Positions 22,113 to 29,936 of a stretch of 34,711 nucleotides of DNA are shown here, piece by piece. The notes beneath the pieces were generated by a model that saw only the letters and a program-made list of their open reading frames with translations, was not told where the DNA came from and ran no database searches. Source of the DNA: Bacteroidaceae bacterium. Its GTDB lineage: Bacteria; Bacteroidota; Bacteroidia; Bacteroidales; Bacteroidaceae. The number at the start of each line of letters is the position of its first letter. The first letter of the stretch is position 1. The position numbers were made by a program, and so were the translations under genes. The stretch lies in the NCBI GenBank assembly GCA_017483665.1, contig JAFUVM010000038.1, positions 1 through 34,711 of the forward strand, written 5' to 3'.

Positions 22113-24510
22113 GAAGCAAACGCTACTGCAGGGAGCCCTCATAGTGGGGCTCCTTGTTTTTATGGCTGCTTGCACCGGCAGCAGTCGCGAGGAACAGGAG
22201 GCACTCAGCTTCCTGTACGAGAACATGCCTTTGCCCGACAGCGTGGACTATCCGCGCGGGTTCTGGGAGGCAAATGTCAAGGTGGCCCTGAAGGCTCGTT
22301 GCGAGATGCCGTGGGGCGAGAAGGTGCCCGGCAGGGAGTGGCGGCACTTCGTCCTGCCTCTGCGTGTCAACAACGAGGACCTCGACTCCTTCCGCATCGT
22401 CTATTACGACGAGTTGAAGGAGCGCGTCAAGGGCAAGACGATGTACGGCGCCGTGCTTGAGGTCAACCACTGGTGCCACGAGCACGTCAGCTATCAGCCC
22501 AGCGACAGCCGCACCTCGTCGCCCATGAACACGCTGCGTTCCGCTATCGGGCGTTGCGGCGAGGAGAGCACCTTTACCGTCTCGGCGCTCCGCACCATCG
22601 GCATCCCGGCCCGCCAGGTGTACACGCCGCGTTGGGCCCACACCGACGACAACCATGCCTGGGTCGAAGCCTGGGTGGACGGCAGGTGGTACTTCCTCGG
22701 GGCCTGCGAGCCTGAGCCTGTGCTCAACCTCGGATGGTTCAACGAGCCGGCAGCCCGTGGCATGCTGATGCACACGAAGGTGTTCGGAGCCTACGACGGA
22801 CCGGAGGAAGTGGTGGGCCGCAATGCCTGCTACACGGAGATTAACGTCACGAAGAACTATGCCGACGTTGCCACGGTCAAGGTGACGGTGCTCGGTGCCG
22901 ACAGCCTGCCCGTGGAGGATGCTACGGTCGACTACCGCCTGTACAACTACGCGGAGTTCTATCCCATTGTCACGAAGAAGAGCGACGCCAAGGGGCAGTC
23001 CTCGCTGACCTGCGGCAAGGGCGACCTCGTCGTGTGGGCCAGCAAGGACGGACGCTTCGGCTTCCAGAAGGTGAGTGTCGGGCAGGATGACTTTATCAGC
23101 GTCTATCTCGACAAGGACAGCACGTACACCGCCTCGTTCGACCTCGACCTGATTCCGCCTCTCGGCAAGGACAACAAGCCGGACGTCAGTGCCGAATCAG
23201 TGCGGGCGAACCGCAAGCGCCTTGCCGCGGAGGACAGCATCCGTGCGGCCTATATGCAGCAGGCGTTCTGTCCGGATGCCGCTCCCGACAGCTACGAGGC
23301 TCTGGCACGCGCCAACTGGCAGACCATTGCTGCGTTTCGCGAGAAGGTCGGCAACGAACGTTCCGCCGAGGTCTTTGCCGGACTCTCGAAGAAGGACTTC
23401 CGCGACGTGACGATGGAGGTCCTGATGGACGGAGTGGGCCGCGTTGCTAACGAACGTCTGACACCCTGCCGCACTGAGCTTAAGGAGTACTTCGACGGCA
23501 TGACGGCCGGGCAGCTCCGGCAGTGGGTGAAGGACAGCATCACGGTGGACGACACACGCAACCCGCAGCATCTCTGCATGAGTCCGCTCGGCGTGCTCCG
23601 CCATCGGACGTGCGATGCCCACAGCCGCGACATCTTCCTCGTCTCGGCAGCCCGCGCCATCGGCATTCCTGCCCGCATGAACGAGATAGACCCCACCCAG
23701 CCTCCCTTTGTAGGCGAGGAGCATAATGTAGTCTCCCCTCTCCCCGGAGAGGGGTCGGGGGTGAGGCTTTCTCTCACCTACTCCGACCAGGCGGTGAAGG
23801 AGAACCCTGTATACTACACGCATTTCGCCCTCTCGCGCATCGTGGATGGCCGTCCGCAGGTGCAGGAATACCCCGAGGGAGCGACATGGAAGGACACTTT
23901 CAAGGAAGGTGTAGAGGTTGAGCCTGGGCAGTACATGCTGCTGAGCGGCACACGTCTTGCCAACGGCGGTGTGCTGGCACATGTGGAGATAAACAGCCTG
24001 CCTCAGGGAGGGTCTCTGCCCCTCCGTCTGCGTGTGGATGAGGACCGTCTGCGTGTCATCGGCAGCTTCGACTGCGAGCAGTACTTCACCAACGTGCACG
24101 GCGTGCACAAAAAGATACTCGACACCACGGGCCGGGGCTTCTACATCATCGCCCTCATCCGTAGCGGACACGAGCCAAGCACGCACCTCCTGCACGACAT
24201 CGAGGCGGCCAACATCCACTTCTCGCAGTGGTCGCAGTGCTACCTCATGCTCTTCCAAAGCCAGGAAGACTACGACAACTTCAACCGCAAGGAGTTCGAC
24301 GACCTGCCCAGCAATGTGCTCTTCGGCGTGGCCGACCCCGAGACAGCCGAAGCCATGCACATCCAGGAGCTCACCCACGGCAACGAAGAGCTGCCCATCG
24401 TGATGCTCTGCGACACGTTCAACCGCGTCGTCTGGTTCCGACAGGGCTACAGCATCGGCCTGGGCGACCAGATGATGGATGCCTTGCGCAAGATAATAAT
24501 GAAAGAATAG
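22102..24510 (+). CDS. Transglutaminase-like lipoprotein
   Basis: The ATG at 22102 overlaps the GH125 3' end. Residues 1-24 form a lipoprotein signal (ALIVGLLVFMAAC, lipid on Cys24). The first transglutaminase core has GRCGEESTFTVSALRTIGIPA with Cys152 and DDNHAWVEAW with His185. A second, partial core-like segment, RTCDAHSRDIFLVSAARAIGIPA at about residues 500-525, repeats the Cys-to-GIPAR spacing. Between them is a beta-rich carboxypeptidase-regulatory-like stretch (VTVLGADSLPVEDATVDYRL). The C-terminal third (HEPSTHLLHDIEAA, QEDYDNFNRKEFDDLP) is unassigned. Such proteins may act as peptidases or cross-linkers. Residues near VVSPLPGEGSGVRLSL come from an inserted hairpin element. Its operon position suggests a role in processing glycoproteins. 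Confidence 0.85.
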   Translation: MQNKKQTLLQGALIVGLLVFMAACTGSSREEQEALSFLYENMPLPDSVDYPRGFWEANVKVALKARCEMPWGEKVPGREWRHFVLPLRVNNEDLDSFRIVYYDELKERVKGKTMYGAVLEVNHWCHEHVSYQPSDSRTSSPMNTLRSAIGRCGEESTFTVSALRTIGIPARQVYTPRWAHTDDNHAWVEAWVDGRWYFLGACEPEPVLNLGWFNEPAARGMLMHTKVFGAYDGPEEVVGRNACYTEINVTKNYADVATVKVTVLGADSLPVEDATVDYRLYNYAEFYPIVTKKSDAKGQSSLTCGKGDLVVWASKDGRFGFQKVSVGQDDFISVYLDKDSTYTASFDLDLIPPLGKDNKPDVSAESVRANRKRLAAEDSIRAAYMQQAFCPDAAPDSYEALARANWQTIAAFREKVGNERSAEVFAGLSKKDFRDVTMEVLMDGVGRVANERLTPCRTELKEYFDGMTAGQLRQWVKDSITVDDTRNPQHLCMSPLGVLRHRTCDAHSRDIFLVSAARAIGIPARMNEIDPTQPPFVGEEHNVVSPLPGEGSGVRLSLTYSDQAVKENPVYYTHFALSRIVDGRPQVQEYPEGATWKDTFKEGVEVEPGQYMLLSGTRLANGGVLAHVEINSLPQGGSLPLRLRVDEDRLRVIGSFDCEQYFTNVHGVHKKILDTTGRGFYIIALIRSGHEPSTHLLHDIEAANIHFSQWSQCYLMLFQSQEDYDNFNRKEFDDLPSNVLFGVADPETAEAMHIQELTHGNEELPIVMLCDTFNRVVWFRQGYSIGLGDQMMDALRKIIMKE
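23735..23778. repeat. GC-rich double-hairpin element, in frame in the transglutaminase gene
   Basis: CCCCTCTCC-CC-GGAGAGGGG (23735-23754) is a perfect hairpin; GGTGAG (23760-23765) pairs with CTCACC (23773-23778). It encodes SPLPGEGSGVRLSLT, a low-complexity insert after EEHN and before YSDQAVK. It lacks the second arm seen in miaB and folK and belongs to a different sequence family. Confidence 0.75.
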
Positions 24511-24520
24511 GGATAGGCCT

Positions 24521-24666
24521 TCTAGAACTTCTAGGATTTCTAGAACTTCTAGGATTTCTAGAGCTTCTAGGATTTCTAGAGTTTCTAGAGCTTCTAGGAT
24601 TTCTAGAGCTTCTAGGATTTCTAGAGCTTCTAGGATTTCTAGAACTTCTAGTTCCTCTAGTTCCTA
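24521..24666. repeat. Tandem 'TTCTAGAnC / TTCTAGGAT' decamer array
   Basis: About fourteen 9-11-base units starting TTCTAG, alternating TTCTAGAGC or TTCTAGAAC with TTCTAGGAT, fill the gap between the convergent transglutaminase and flippase genes. The flippase TAG stop (24659-24657) lies in the last unit. Confidence 0.9.
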
Positions 24667-26072
24667 GCTATCTCTCTCTTGTAGACGATGCCCGCGAAGG
24701 CGAGAATCATTGCCGTGCTGATGCCGAGATGCAGCCACACGGGAGCGTCGGCAGGGATGCAGGTTATCGCGTAGTAGAAAACGGCGGTGAGGAGCGTATA
24801 GCCAGCCATAGACCGTATCGGGTAGGGGATGGGATAGAGCTTCTGCCCGACGAAGTAGCTCAGCAGCATTGCTGTGCCGTAGCCTGCCACGCCGCCCCAG
24901 GCGCAAGCCATGTAGCTGTAGTGCGGGATGCCCCAGATGTTGACGGCAAGCAGCACGAGGCAGCCGGCCAGCGAGAACAGGGCACCATAGATGGTTTTGT
25001 CAATCAACTTGTACCAGAACGAGAGGTTGAAGTAGATGCCCATCATGATCTCCGCCACCATGACGATGGGAATGACGCGCAATCCATCCCAGTAATCTGA
25101 ACCAATCATGTAGCGGAGCACGGGCAACCAGCCCATCACGCAGAGAAAAGCCAGCAGCGTGAAGATGACGAAGTATTTCATGCCCAGGGCGTAATACTCC
25201 GTCTTGTCGGCATCCTTCGCCTTGGCAAAGACGATGGGCTCGTAGGCGTAGCGGAACGCCTGCGTTATCATTGCCATGATCATCGCCACCTTCGCACAGC
25301 TGCCATACACGCCCAGCTCCACGTTGGCCTGTGCCTCGTCGGGGTAAACCTTCGGGAAAAGTATCTTGTCCGCCACTTGGTTCAGGATGCCCATCACGCT
25401 CAGAAGGAGTATCGGCCACGAGTAGGAAAGCATCCGTCGAAGCAGCTTGCCGTCGAATTTCCAATGGATCTTCATTAGCTCAGGAATGAAGAAGAAGGTG
25501 ATGAAGCCCGTGCAAAGCAGGTTGATGAAGAAGACATAGAACACACTCGTCTTGCCGAGCAGGACGAAGAAAATGAGGTTGAGGGCGATGTTGAGGAAAA
25601 TGAAGCCCATCTTCAGCGACATGAATCGAATGGGACGGTGCTGGAAACGAAGGAAGCAGAAAGGCAGCGCCTGTAAGGCATCCAGCGCAACCACCGTCGC
25701 CATCATCAGCAAGTATTCCGGATGCTCAGCGTATCCCAGGTAATTCGAAACGGGTGTGATGAAGCTGAAGAGCAGCAAAAGGAACACCGCGGCGAGGCTT
25801 CCCACCATCGCAAAGCCGGTAGAGAAGACCGTGTCGGGCGTCTCTCGCTCATCGTTGGCATAGCGGAACAGCGTGGTCTCCATGCCGAACGTCAGAATGG
25901 CGAAGAACAAAGCGGTGTAGGCGTACATGTTCGTGTTCACGCCATAGTCGCCGGAAGCCTTCGGCATGTAGTGTGTATAGAGGGGTACGAGCAGGTAGTT
26001 GAGGAAACGCCCCACGATGCTCGAGAGTCCGTATATGGCCGTGTCCTTGGCCAGAGCTTTCAGGTTTGCCAT
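24657..26072 (-). CDS. Polysaccharide flippase (Wzx/MATE-like)
   Basis: The 471-residue protein has 12-14 transmembrane helices and the typical opening LKALAKDTAIYGLSSIVGRFLNYLLVPLYT, with YGVNTNMYAYTALFFAILTFGMETTLFRYAN next. These are hallmarks of lipid-linked oligosaccharide flippases, which turn undecaprenyl-linked sugar units across the inner membrane for surface glycan or lipopolysaccharide assembly. No glycosyltransferase cluster surrounds it, so it is probably a core-type flippase rather than part of a capsule locus. It follows the exonuclease gene on the same strand with a 113-base repeat-filled gap. The C-terminal residues REIARN end in the TTCTAG array. Confidence 0.88.
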   Translation of the reverse strand: MANLKALAKDTAIYGLSSIVGRFLNYLLVPLYTHYMPKASGDYGVNTNMYAYTALFFAILTFGMETTLFRYANDERETPDTVFSTGFAMVGSLAAVFLLLLFSFITPVSNYLGYAEHPEYLLMMATVVALDALQALPFCFLRFQHRPIRFMSLKMGFIFLNIALNLIFFVLLGKTSVFYVFFINLLCTGFITFFFIPELMKIHWKFDGKLLRRMLSYSWPILLLSVMGILNQVADKILFPKVYPDEAQANVELGVYGSCAKVAMIMAMITQAFRYAYEPIVFAKAKDADKTEYYALGMKYFVIFTLLAFLCVMGWLPVLRYMIGSDYWDGLRVIPIVMVAEIMMGIYFNLSFWYKLIDKTIYGALFSLAGCLVLLAVNIWGIPHYSYMACAWGGVAGYGTAMLLSYFVGQKLYPIPYPIRSMAGYTLLTAVFYYAITCIPADAPVWLHLGISTAMILAFAGIVYKREIARN

Positions 26073-26074
26073 CT

Positions 26075-26170
26075 CACATTTACCATTTACTATTTACCAT
26101 TTGCAGTTTACCTTTGGGCGGCAGCAAATTGTTCACTTTTCACACTTCACTTTTAATTTTTAATTTTTAA
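26075..26170. repeat. Simple AT-rich repeats between xth and the flippase
   Basis: TTTACCATTTACTATTTACC, then TTCACTTTTCACACTTCACT (26132-26151), then TTTTAATTTT repeated. The central 20-mer matches the reverse complement of 6951-6970, just after ftsX, at 19 of 20 bases. Confidence 0.75.
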
Positions 26171-26185
26171 TTTTTCATTTTCTAC

Positions 26186-26935
26186 TTACATTGTCAGCGA
26201 AACGGGACAATGGTCGCTGCCCATGATGTCGTCGTGTATGTCGGCTGCCACGATGCTTGGTGCCAGACGTTCGGACACGAGGAAGTAGTCGATGCGCCAG
26301 CCCACGTTCTTCTCGCGGGCGTGGAAGCGGTAGCTCCACCAGCTGTAGCGGTCTCTGGCATCGGGGTGCAGGTGGCGGAACGAGTCGACGAAGCCGCTGC
26401 CCAGCAGCACGGTCATCTTTTCGCGTTCCTCGTCGGTGAAGCCCGCATTCCTGCGGTTCGTGGCGGGATTCTTCAGGTCAATCTCCTGGTGAGCCACGTT
26501 CATGTCGCCGCACACGATGACGGGTTTCTGCCGGTCCAGCCCGGTGAGATACTTGCGGAAGTCGTCCTCCCACTGCATACGGTAGTCCAGCCTTCGCAGT
26601 CCGTCCTGGCTGTTCGGCGTGTAGACGCACACCAGATAGTGGTCCGCCATCTCCAGCGTGATGATGCGTCCCTCGGTGTCGTGCTCCGCTATACCCATGC
26701 CGTAGGTCACAGCCACGGGCGTCTGCCGCGTGAAGACCGCGGTGCCCGAGTAGCCTTTCTTCTCGGCATAGTTCCAATAGGCCTGGTAGCCGGGGAAGCT
26801 CAGGTCGAGCTGTCCGGCCTGCATCTTCGTCTCCTGCAGGCACACGAAGTCGGCATCCAGTGCGTTGAACGTTTCGCAAAAATTCTTTCCGACCACGGCT
26901 CGCAGGCCGTTGACGTTCCAGCTGACGTATTTCAT
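26186..26935 (-). CDS. xth: Exodeoxyribonuclease III (AP endonuclease)
   Basis: This enzyme of the exonuclease III/APE family cuts DNA at abasic sites in base-excision repair. The 249-residue protein shows all active-site motifs: SWNVNGLRA, CLQETKMQ with the metal-binding glutamate, VYTPNSQDGLRRLDYR, CGDMNVAH with catalytic Asp/Asn, WWSYRFHAREKNVGWRIDYF and MGSDHCPV with the final Asp-His pair. The length is normal. It lies upstream of the flippase on the minus strand; a functional link is unlikely. Confidence 0.96.
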   Translation of the reverse strand: MKYVSWNVNGLRAVVGKNFCETFNALDADFVCLQETKMQAGQLDLSFPGYQAYWNYAEKKGYSGTAVFTRQTPVAVTYGMGIAEHDTEGRIITLEMADHYLVCVYTPNSQDGLRRLDYRMQWEDDFRKYLTGLDRQKPVIVCGDMNVAHQEIDLKNPATNRRNAGFTDEEREKMTVLLGSGFVDSFRHLHPDARDRYSWWSYRFHAREKNVGWRIDYFLVSERLAPSIVAADIHDDIMGSDHCPVSLTM

Positions 26936-26988
26936 TATTTACGATTTTAAGTAGCTACACGAAATGAAATGACTAATAATTTATCTTA

Positions 26989-27136
26989 CCACGAATTACA
27001 CTAATTGCACGAATACTGGTTTTTCCTTTTTAATTTTTCAACTTTTATTCAAGCAGCAGATTACACGGATGATTACGTCACACAGAAAACACAGAAATCA
27101 CAGAAGTATAATTCGTGCAATTCGTGCAATTCGTGG
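26989..27136. repeat. 'ATTCGTG' inverted repeat
   Basis: The arm at 26989-27014 (CCACGAATTACACTAATTGC plus ACGAAT) matches the reverse complement of 27111-27136 at 24 of 26 positions. The spacer contains ATTACACGGATGATTACG and CACAGAAAACACAGAAATCA. The arms share ATTCGTG words with the 72-bp array at 30115-30358. The rest of the 273-base gap holds nothing recognised. Confidence 0.82.
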
Positions 27137-27208
27137 TTTTATATAATACGATAGTTGTGTTCATTTACATACTATCTACCATTTCTTATTCTCTCCATTT
27201 CTTATTCT

Positions 27209-29482
27209 CTATTTCACTGTGATGCGACGGGTCTGCACGTCGCGGCTGTTGCCGCCCATCATGATGTCGAACTCTCCGGCCTCGAAGAAGAGGTTGCCCT
27301 CTGCGTCGTACGAGCTGAGCTCCTGCTCCGTCAGACGGATGCTCACCGTCCGTGTCTCGCCCGGCCGCAGGGTGATGCGCTCGAAGCCCTTCAGCTCCCT
27401 GACGGGACGGGCGTAGCGGCAGGCCACGTCGCGGATGTAGCACTGCACCACCTCGGCTGCCTCTCTTTCGCCCGTGTTGCTGACGCTCACGCTGGCGGTC
27501 ACGTTGCGTCCGTCCTTTTCAACCTTCATCTCGCCGTACTGGAACGTGGTGTACGTGAGTCCGAAGCCGAAGGGGAAGGCCGGACCGTTGCTCACCTCGA
27601 AGTAGTTGCTCTGGTACTGGCGGAAGGTGTCGTCGTCGTGGCGGACGGGACGGCCCGTATTGAGGTGGTTGTAGTAGAGCGGCTCCTGACCTGTTACCTG
27701 CGGCAGCGAGACGGTGAGGTGTCCGCTGGGCGATTTGTCGCCGAAGAGCACGTCGCACAGGGCCGGGCCTGTCTCCGTGCCGCCGAACCATACGTTCATC
27801 AGGACGGGCACGTGCTCCTTCTCCCATCCCATTGCGGTGGGACGGCCCGAGAAGTTGAGCATCACCAGCGGCTTGCCCAGCGACTGCAAGGCTGCCAGCA
27901 GTTTCTTCTGGCATTCGGGCAGGCTCAGGTCGGCACGGCTGTGGCTCTCGCCGCTCCATTCCGCACCTTCGCCGCCGGCAAAGACGATGACGTCGGCCTG
28001 GGCTGCCACGTGCATGGCTTCGGCCAGAGCCTGATGGCTGTCCACACGGGGCGCGGTCCGGTAGGGCGCATTGGCGAAGCCTGCCTTCTCCTGCCGCTCG
28101 TCGTCGGTCAGGTTACAGCCTTGGGCGTAGAGCACCTCAGCCTGTCCTTGCAGGTATTCCTTCATGGCACCGAGCAGCGAGGGGTAGGCGTCGCGCTGCG
28201 GACGTACCACGCACCAGGAGCCCAGCAGCCCGTCCGTCGTGTCGGCATTGGGACCGATGAGAGCCACCTTCCCCTGCTTCTTGAGGGGCAGGACGCCGCC
28301 TTCGTTCTTCAGCAGCACGAACGTCTCGGCAGCCAGGTCGCGTGCTGCACGGCGGTGCTCCGGGGTGAAGATGTGCTTGGCCTGCTCCTTGTCGCTCATG
28401 TCGCAGTGCTTGTAGGGGTCCTTGAAAAGGCCGAGCTTGTACTTTGCCTCCAGCACGCGGCGGCAGGCCTGGTCGATGTCCTGTTCCGTCAGGAGTCCTT
28501 CGCTGACGGCTGCCTCGCAGTGGTGCAGGAAGGCCTGTGCGCACATGTCCATGTCGGTGCCTGCCTTCAGGGCCTTTATGCCGTTCTCCTTCTGCGAGCC
28601 GAAGCCCCAGCTCGTCATCTCGGTGATGCTGGCGTAGTCGGTCACAACGAAGCCCGTGAAGCCCCACTTCTTGCGCAGCACCTCGTCCAGGAGCCAGGGG
28701 TTGGCTGTGGCATGCTGTCCGTCCACGATGTTGAAGCTGGTCATCACGCTTCCCACGCCTGCACGGACGGCAGCCTCGTAGGGCGGCATGTACTGGTTGA
28801 ACATGCGCCATCGGCTCATGTCCACCGTGTTATAGTCGCGACCGGCCTCGGCAGCGCCGTAGAGGGCGTAGTGCTTCAGGCAGGCCATGATGTTGTGTTT
28901 CTCCTTGAAGTCGCCCTGATAGCCTCGCACCAGAGCCGCCGCGATGAGGCTGCCCAGGTAGGGGTCCTCGCCGCTGCCCTCCATGATGCGTCCCCATCGG
29001 GCATCCAGGGCAATGTCCACCATCGGGCTGTAGGTCCACGAGATGCCGTCCGACGAACATTCCTCGGCAGCGATGCGTGCGCCTCCCTCGATGGCTGGGA
29101 TGTCCCACGAGCAGGCCTGTGCCAGGGGAATGGGCAGGATGGTCTTGTAGCCGTGAATCACGTCGAGCCCCACCAGCAGCGGAATGCCCAGTCGGCTCTT
29201 CTTCACGGCCACTTCCTGTATGGCGCGTATCTCGTTCTTGCCCGTCTGGTTCAGTATGGCGCCCAGTTCGCCTTTCATCACCAGACCGCCCACCTCGGTG
29301 TCCATCGCACCGCCCGTGGTGATGTTGCCCGCAGGCTGCAGGTTCAGCTGCCCTATCTTCTCGCGCAGCGTCATCTTCTTCATCAGCGTGCTGACGAAGC
29401 TGTCCATCTTATCGTCCTTCGCCGCCTCCAGGCAAAGCGTCGTGCCCATCAGAGCCAGCAGTAAACAGAGTTTCTTCTTCAT
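27209..29482 (-). CDS. bglX: GH3 family beta-glucosidase, BglX-like
   Basis: GH3 enzymes of this type remove terminal beta-glucose (some beta-xylose) from oligosaccharides. The 757-residue protein has a signal peptide (MKKKLCLLLALMGTTLCLEA), so it is probably periplasmic. The catalytic barrel includes LLVGLDVIHGYKTILPIPLA, WTYSPMVDIALDARWGRIMEGSGEDPYL, CLKHYALYGAAEAGRDY and the nucleophile in GFVVTDYASITEM (Asp282). The GH3 C-terminal domain follows (VALIGPNADTTDGLLGSW, FAGGEGAEWSGESHSRADLSLP), then a fibronectin-III-like domain (GPAFPFGFGLTYTTFQY). It stands alone with its own consensus promoter; no SusC/D pair is in the window. Confidence 0.95.
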   Translation of the reverse strand: MKKKLCLLLALMGTTLCLEAAKDDKMDSFVSTLMKKMTLREKIGQLNLQPAGNITTGGAMDTEVGGLVMKGELGAILNQTGKNEIRAIQEVAVKKSRLGIPLLVGLDVIHGYKTILPIPLAQACSWDIPAIEGGARIAAEECSSDGISWTYSPMVDIALDARWGRIMEGSGEDPYLGSLIAAALVRGYQGDFKEKHNIMACLKHYALYGAAEAGRDYNTVDMSRWRMFNQYMPPYEAAVRAGVGSVMTSFNIVDGQHATANPWLLDEVLRKKWGFTGFVVTDYASITEMTSWGFGSQKENGIKALKAGTDMDMCAQAFLHHCEAAVSEGLLTEQDIDQACRRVLEAKYKLGLFKDPYKHCDMSDKEQAKHIFTPEHRRAARDLAAETFVLLKNEGGVLPLKKQGKVALIGPNADTTDGLLGSWCVVRPQRDAYPSLLGAMKEYLQGQAEVLYAQGCNLTDDERQEKAGFANAPYRTAPRVDSHQALAEAMHVAAQADVIVFAGGEGAEWSGESHSRADLSLPECQKKLLAALQSLGKPLVMLNFSGRPTAMGWEKEHVPVLMNVWFGGTETGPALCDVLFGDKSPSGHLTVSLPQVTGQEPLYYNHLNTGRPVRHDDDTFRQYQSNYFEVSNGPAFPFGFGLTYTTFQYGEMKVEKDGRNVTASVSVSNTGEREAAEVVQCYIRDVACRYARPVRELKGFERITLRPGETRTVSIRLTEQELSSYDAEGNLFFEAGEFDIMMGGNSRDVQTRRITVK

Positions 29483-29551
29483 GTGTAGAGTATGTTGTGT
29501 TGTCTTATCCAGTTGTGTTGTCTTGTTCTGTGGTATTGTCTTATCCTACTG

Positions 29552-29583
29552 CAAAGTTAAACGTTTTCTGCGAATGGTGCAAA
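29552..29583 (-). promoter_or_regulatory. Consensus promoter of the GH3 gene
   Basis: On the minus strand TTTG (29583-29580), 20 bases, TAACTTTG (29559-29552). It begins at the base after the stop of the upstream antitoxin gene, so GH3 is expressed independently, with a leader of about 65 bases. Confidence 0.85.
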
Positions 29584-29901
29584 TCATACAGCATCTTTGT
29601 GCTTGCGGCCAGCCCTTTCTTCGCGAGTCTGCCTGATTTCCTCGTTTATCTCTTCCAAAGTCAAGTCGGGCAGTTGACCATTTTCCGCCATCTTCCTTAT
29701 TCTGTGAAAAGCTTCAAGTCCTTTCATCGAGTCATTTCTCTCTGCCGCTCTCACTTCAAAAGGAATCCGCCGTTGTCTCACAACGGCATTTGCGAACACG
29801 TTCATCGCAGTGTTCACACTCATGCCAAATTGTGAACATAGCTCCTCGAATGCGGCTTTAATACCAGCATCCATCCTTACTGTCATAGAAACTTGTGCCA
29901 T
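29584..29901 (-). CDS. RelB/DinJ-family antitoxin, orphan
   Basis: The 105-residue protein begins MAQVSMTVRMDAGIKAAFEELCSQFGMSVNTAMNVFANAVVRQRRIPFEV, the ribbon-helix-helix DNA-binding domain of RelB/DinJ antitoxins. Its C-terminal half (GLEAFHRIRKMAENGQLPDL, EEINEEIRQTREERA) is the toxin-binding tail. The start at 29901 gives a proper spacing from AAAGGA; the frame is open a little further upstream (29907, 29931). No RelE/YafQ-like gene lies on either side: downstream is the GH3 promoter. It may act in trans on another module or regulate neighbours as a solitary repressor. Confidence 0.82.
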   Translation of the reverse strand: MAQVSMTVRMDAGIKAAFEELCSQFGMSVNTAMNVFANAVVRQRRIPFEVRAAERNDSMKGLEAFHRIRKMAENGQLPDLTLEEINEEIRQTREERAGRKHKDAV

Positions 29902-29928
29902 AATCATTCCTTTTTTTGTTTTACGCCA

Positions 29929-29936
29929 CAAAGATA
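29929..29936 (-). promoter_or_regulatory. -7 promoter element of the orphan antitoxin
   Basis: TATCTTTG on the minus strand fits TAnnTTTG, 28 bases before the chosen ATG. Confidence 0.55.

Noticed and set aside
24521-24666. Coding extension LLGFLELLGFLE through the TTCTAG array
   Set aside because: The frame reached is out of register with the transglutaminase gene, which ends at its own TAG at 24508-24510; the peptide simply mirrors the repeat.
27155-29464. 769-codon plus-strand frame opposite the GH3 gene
   Set aside because: Shadow of the GH3 codons; no motifs, composition atypical for protein.
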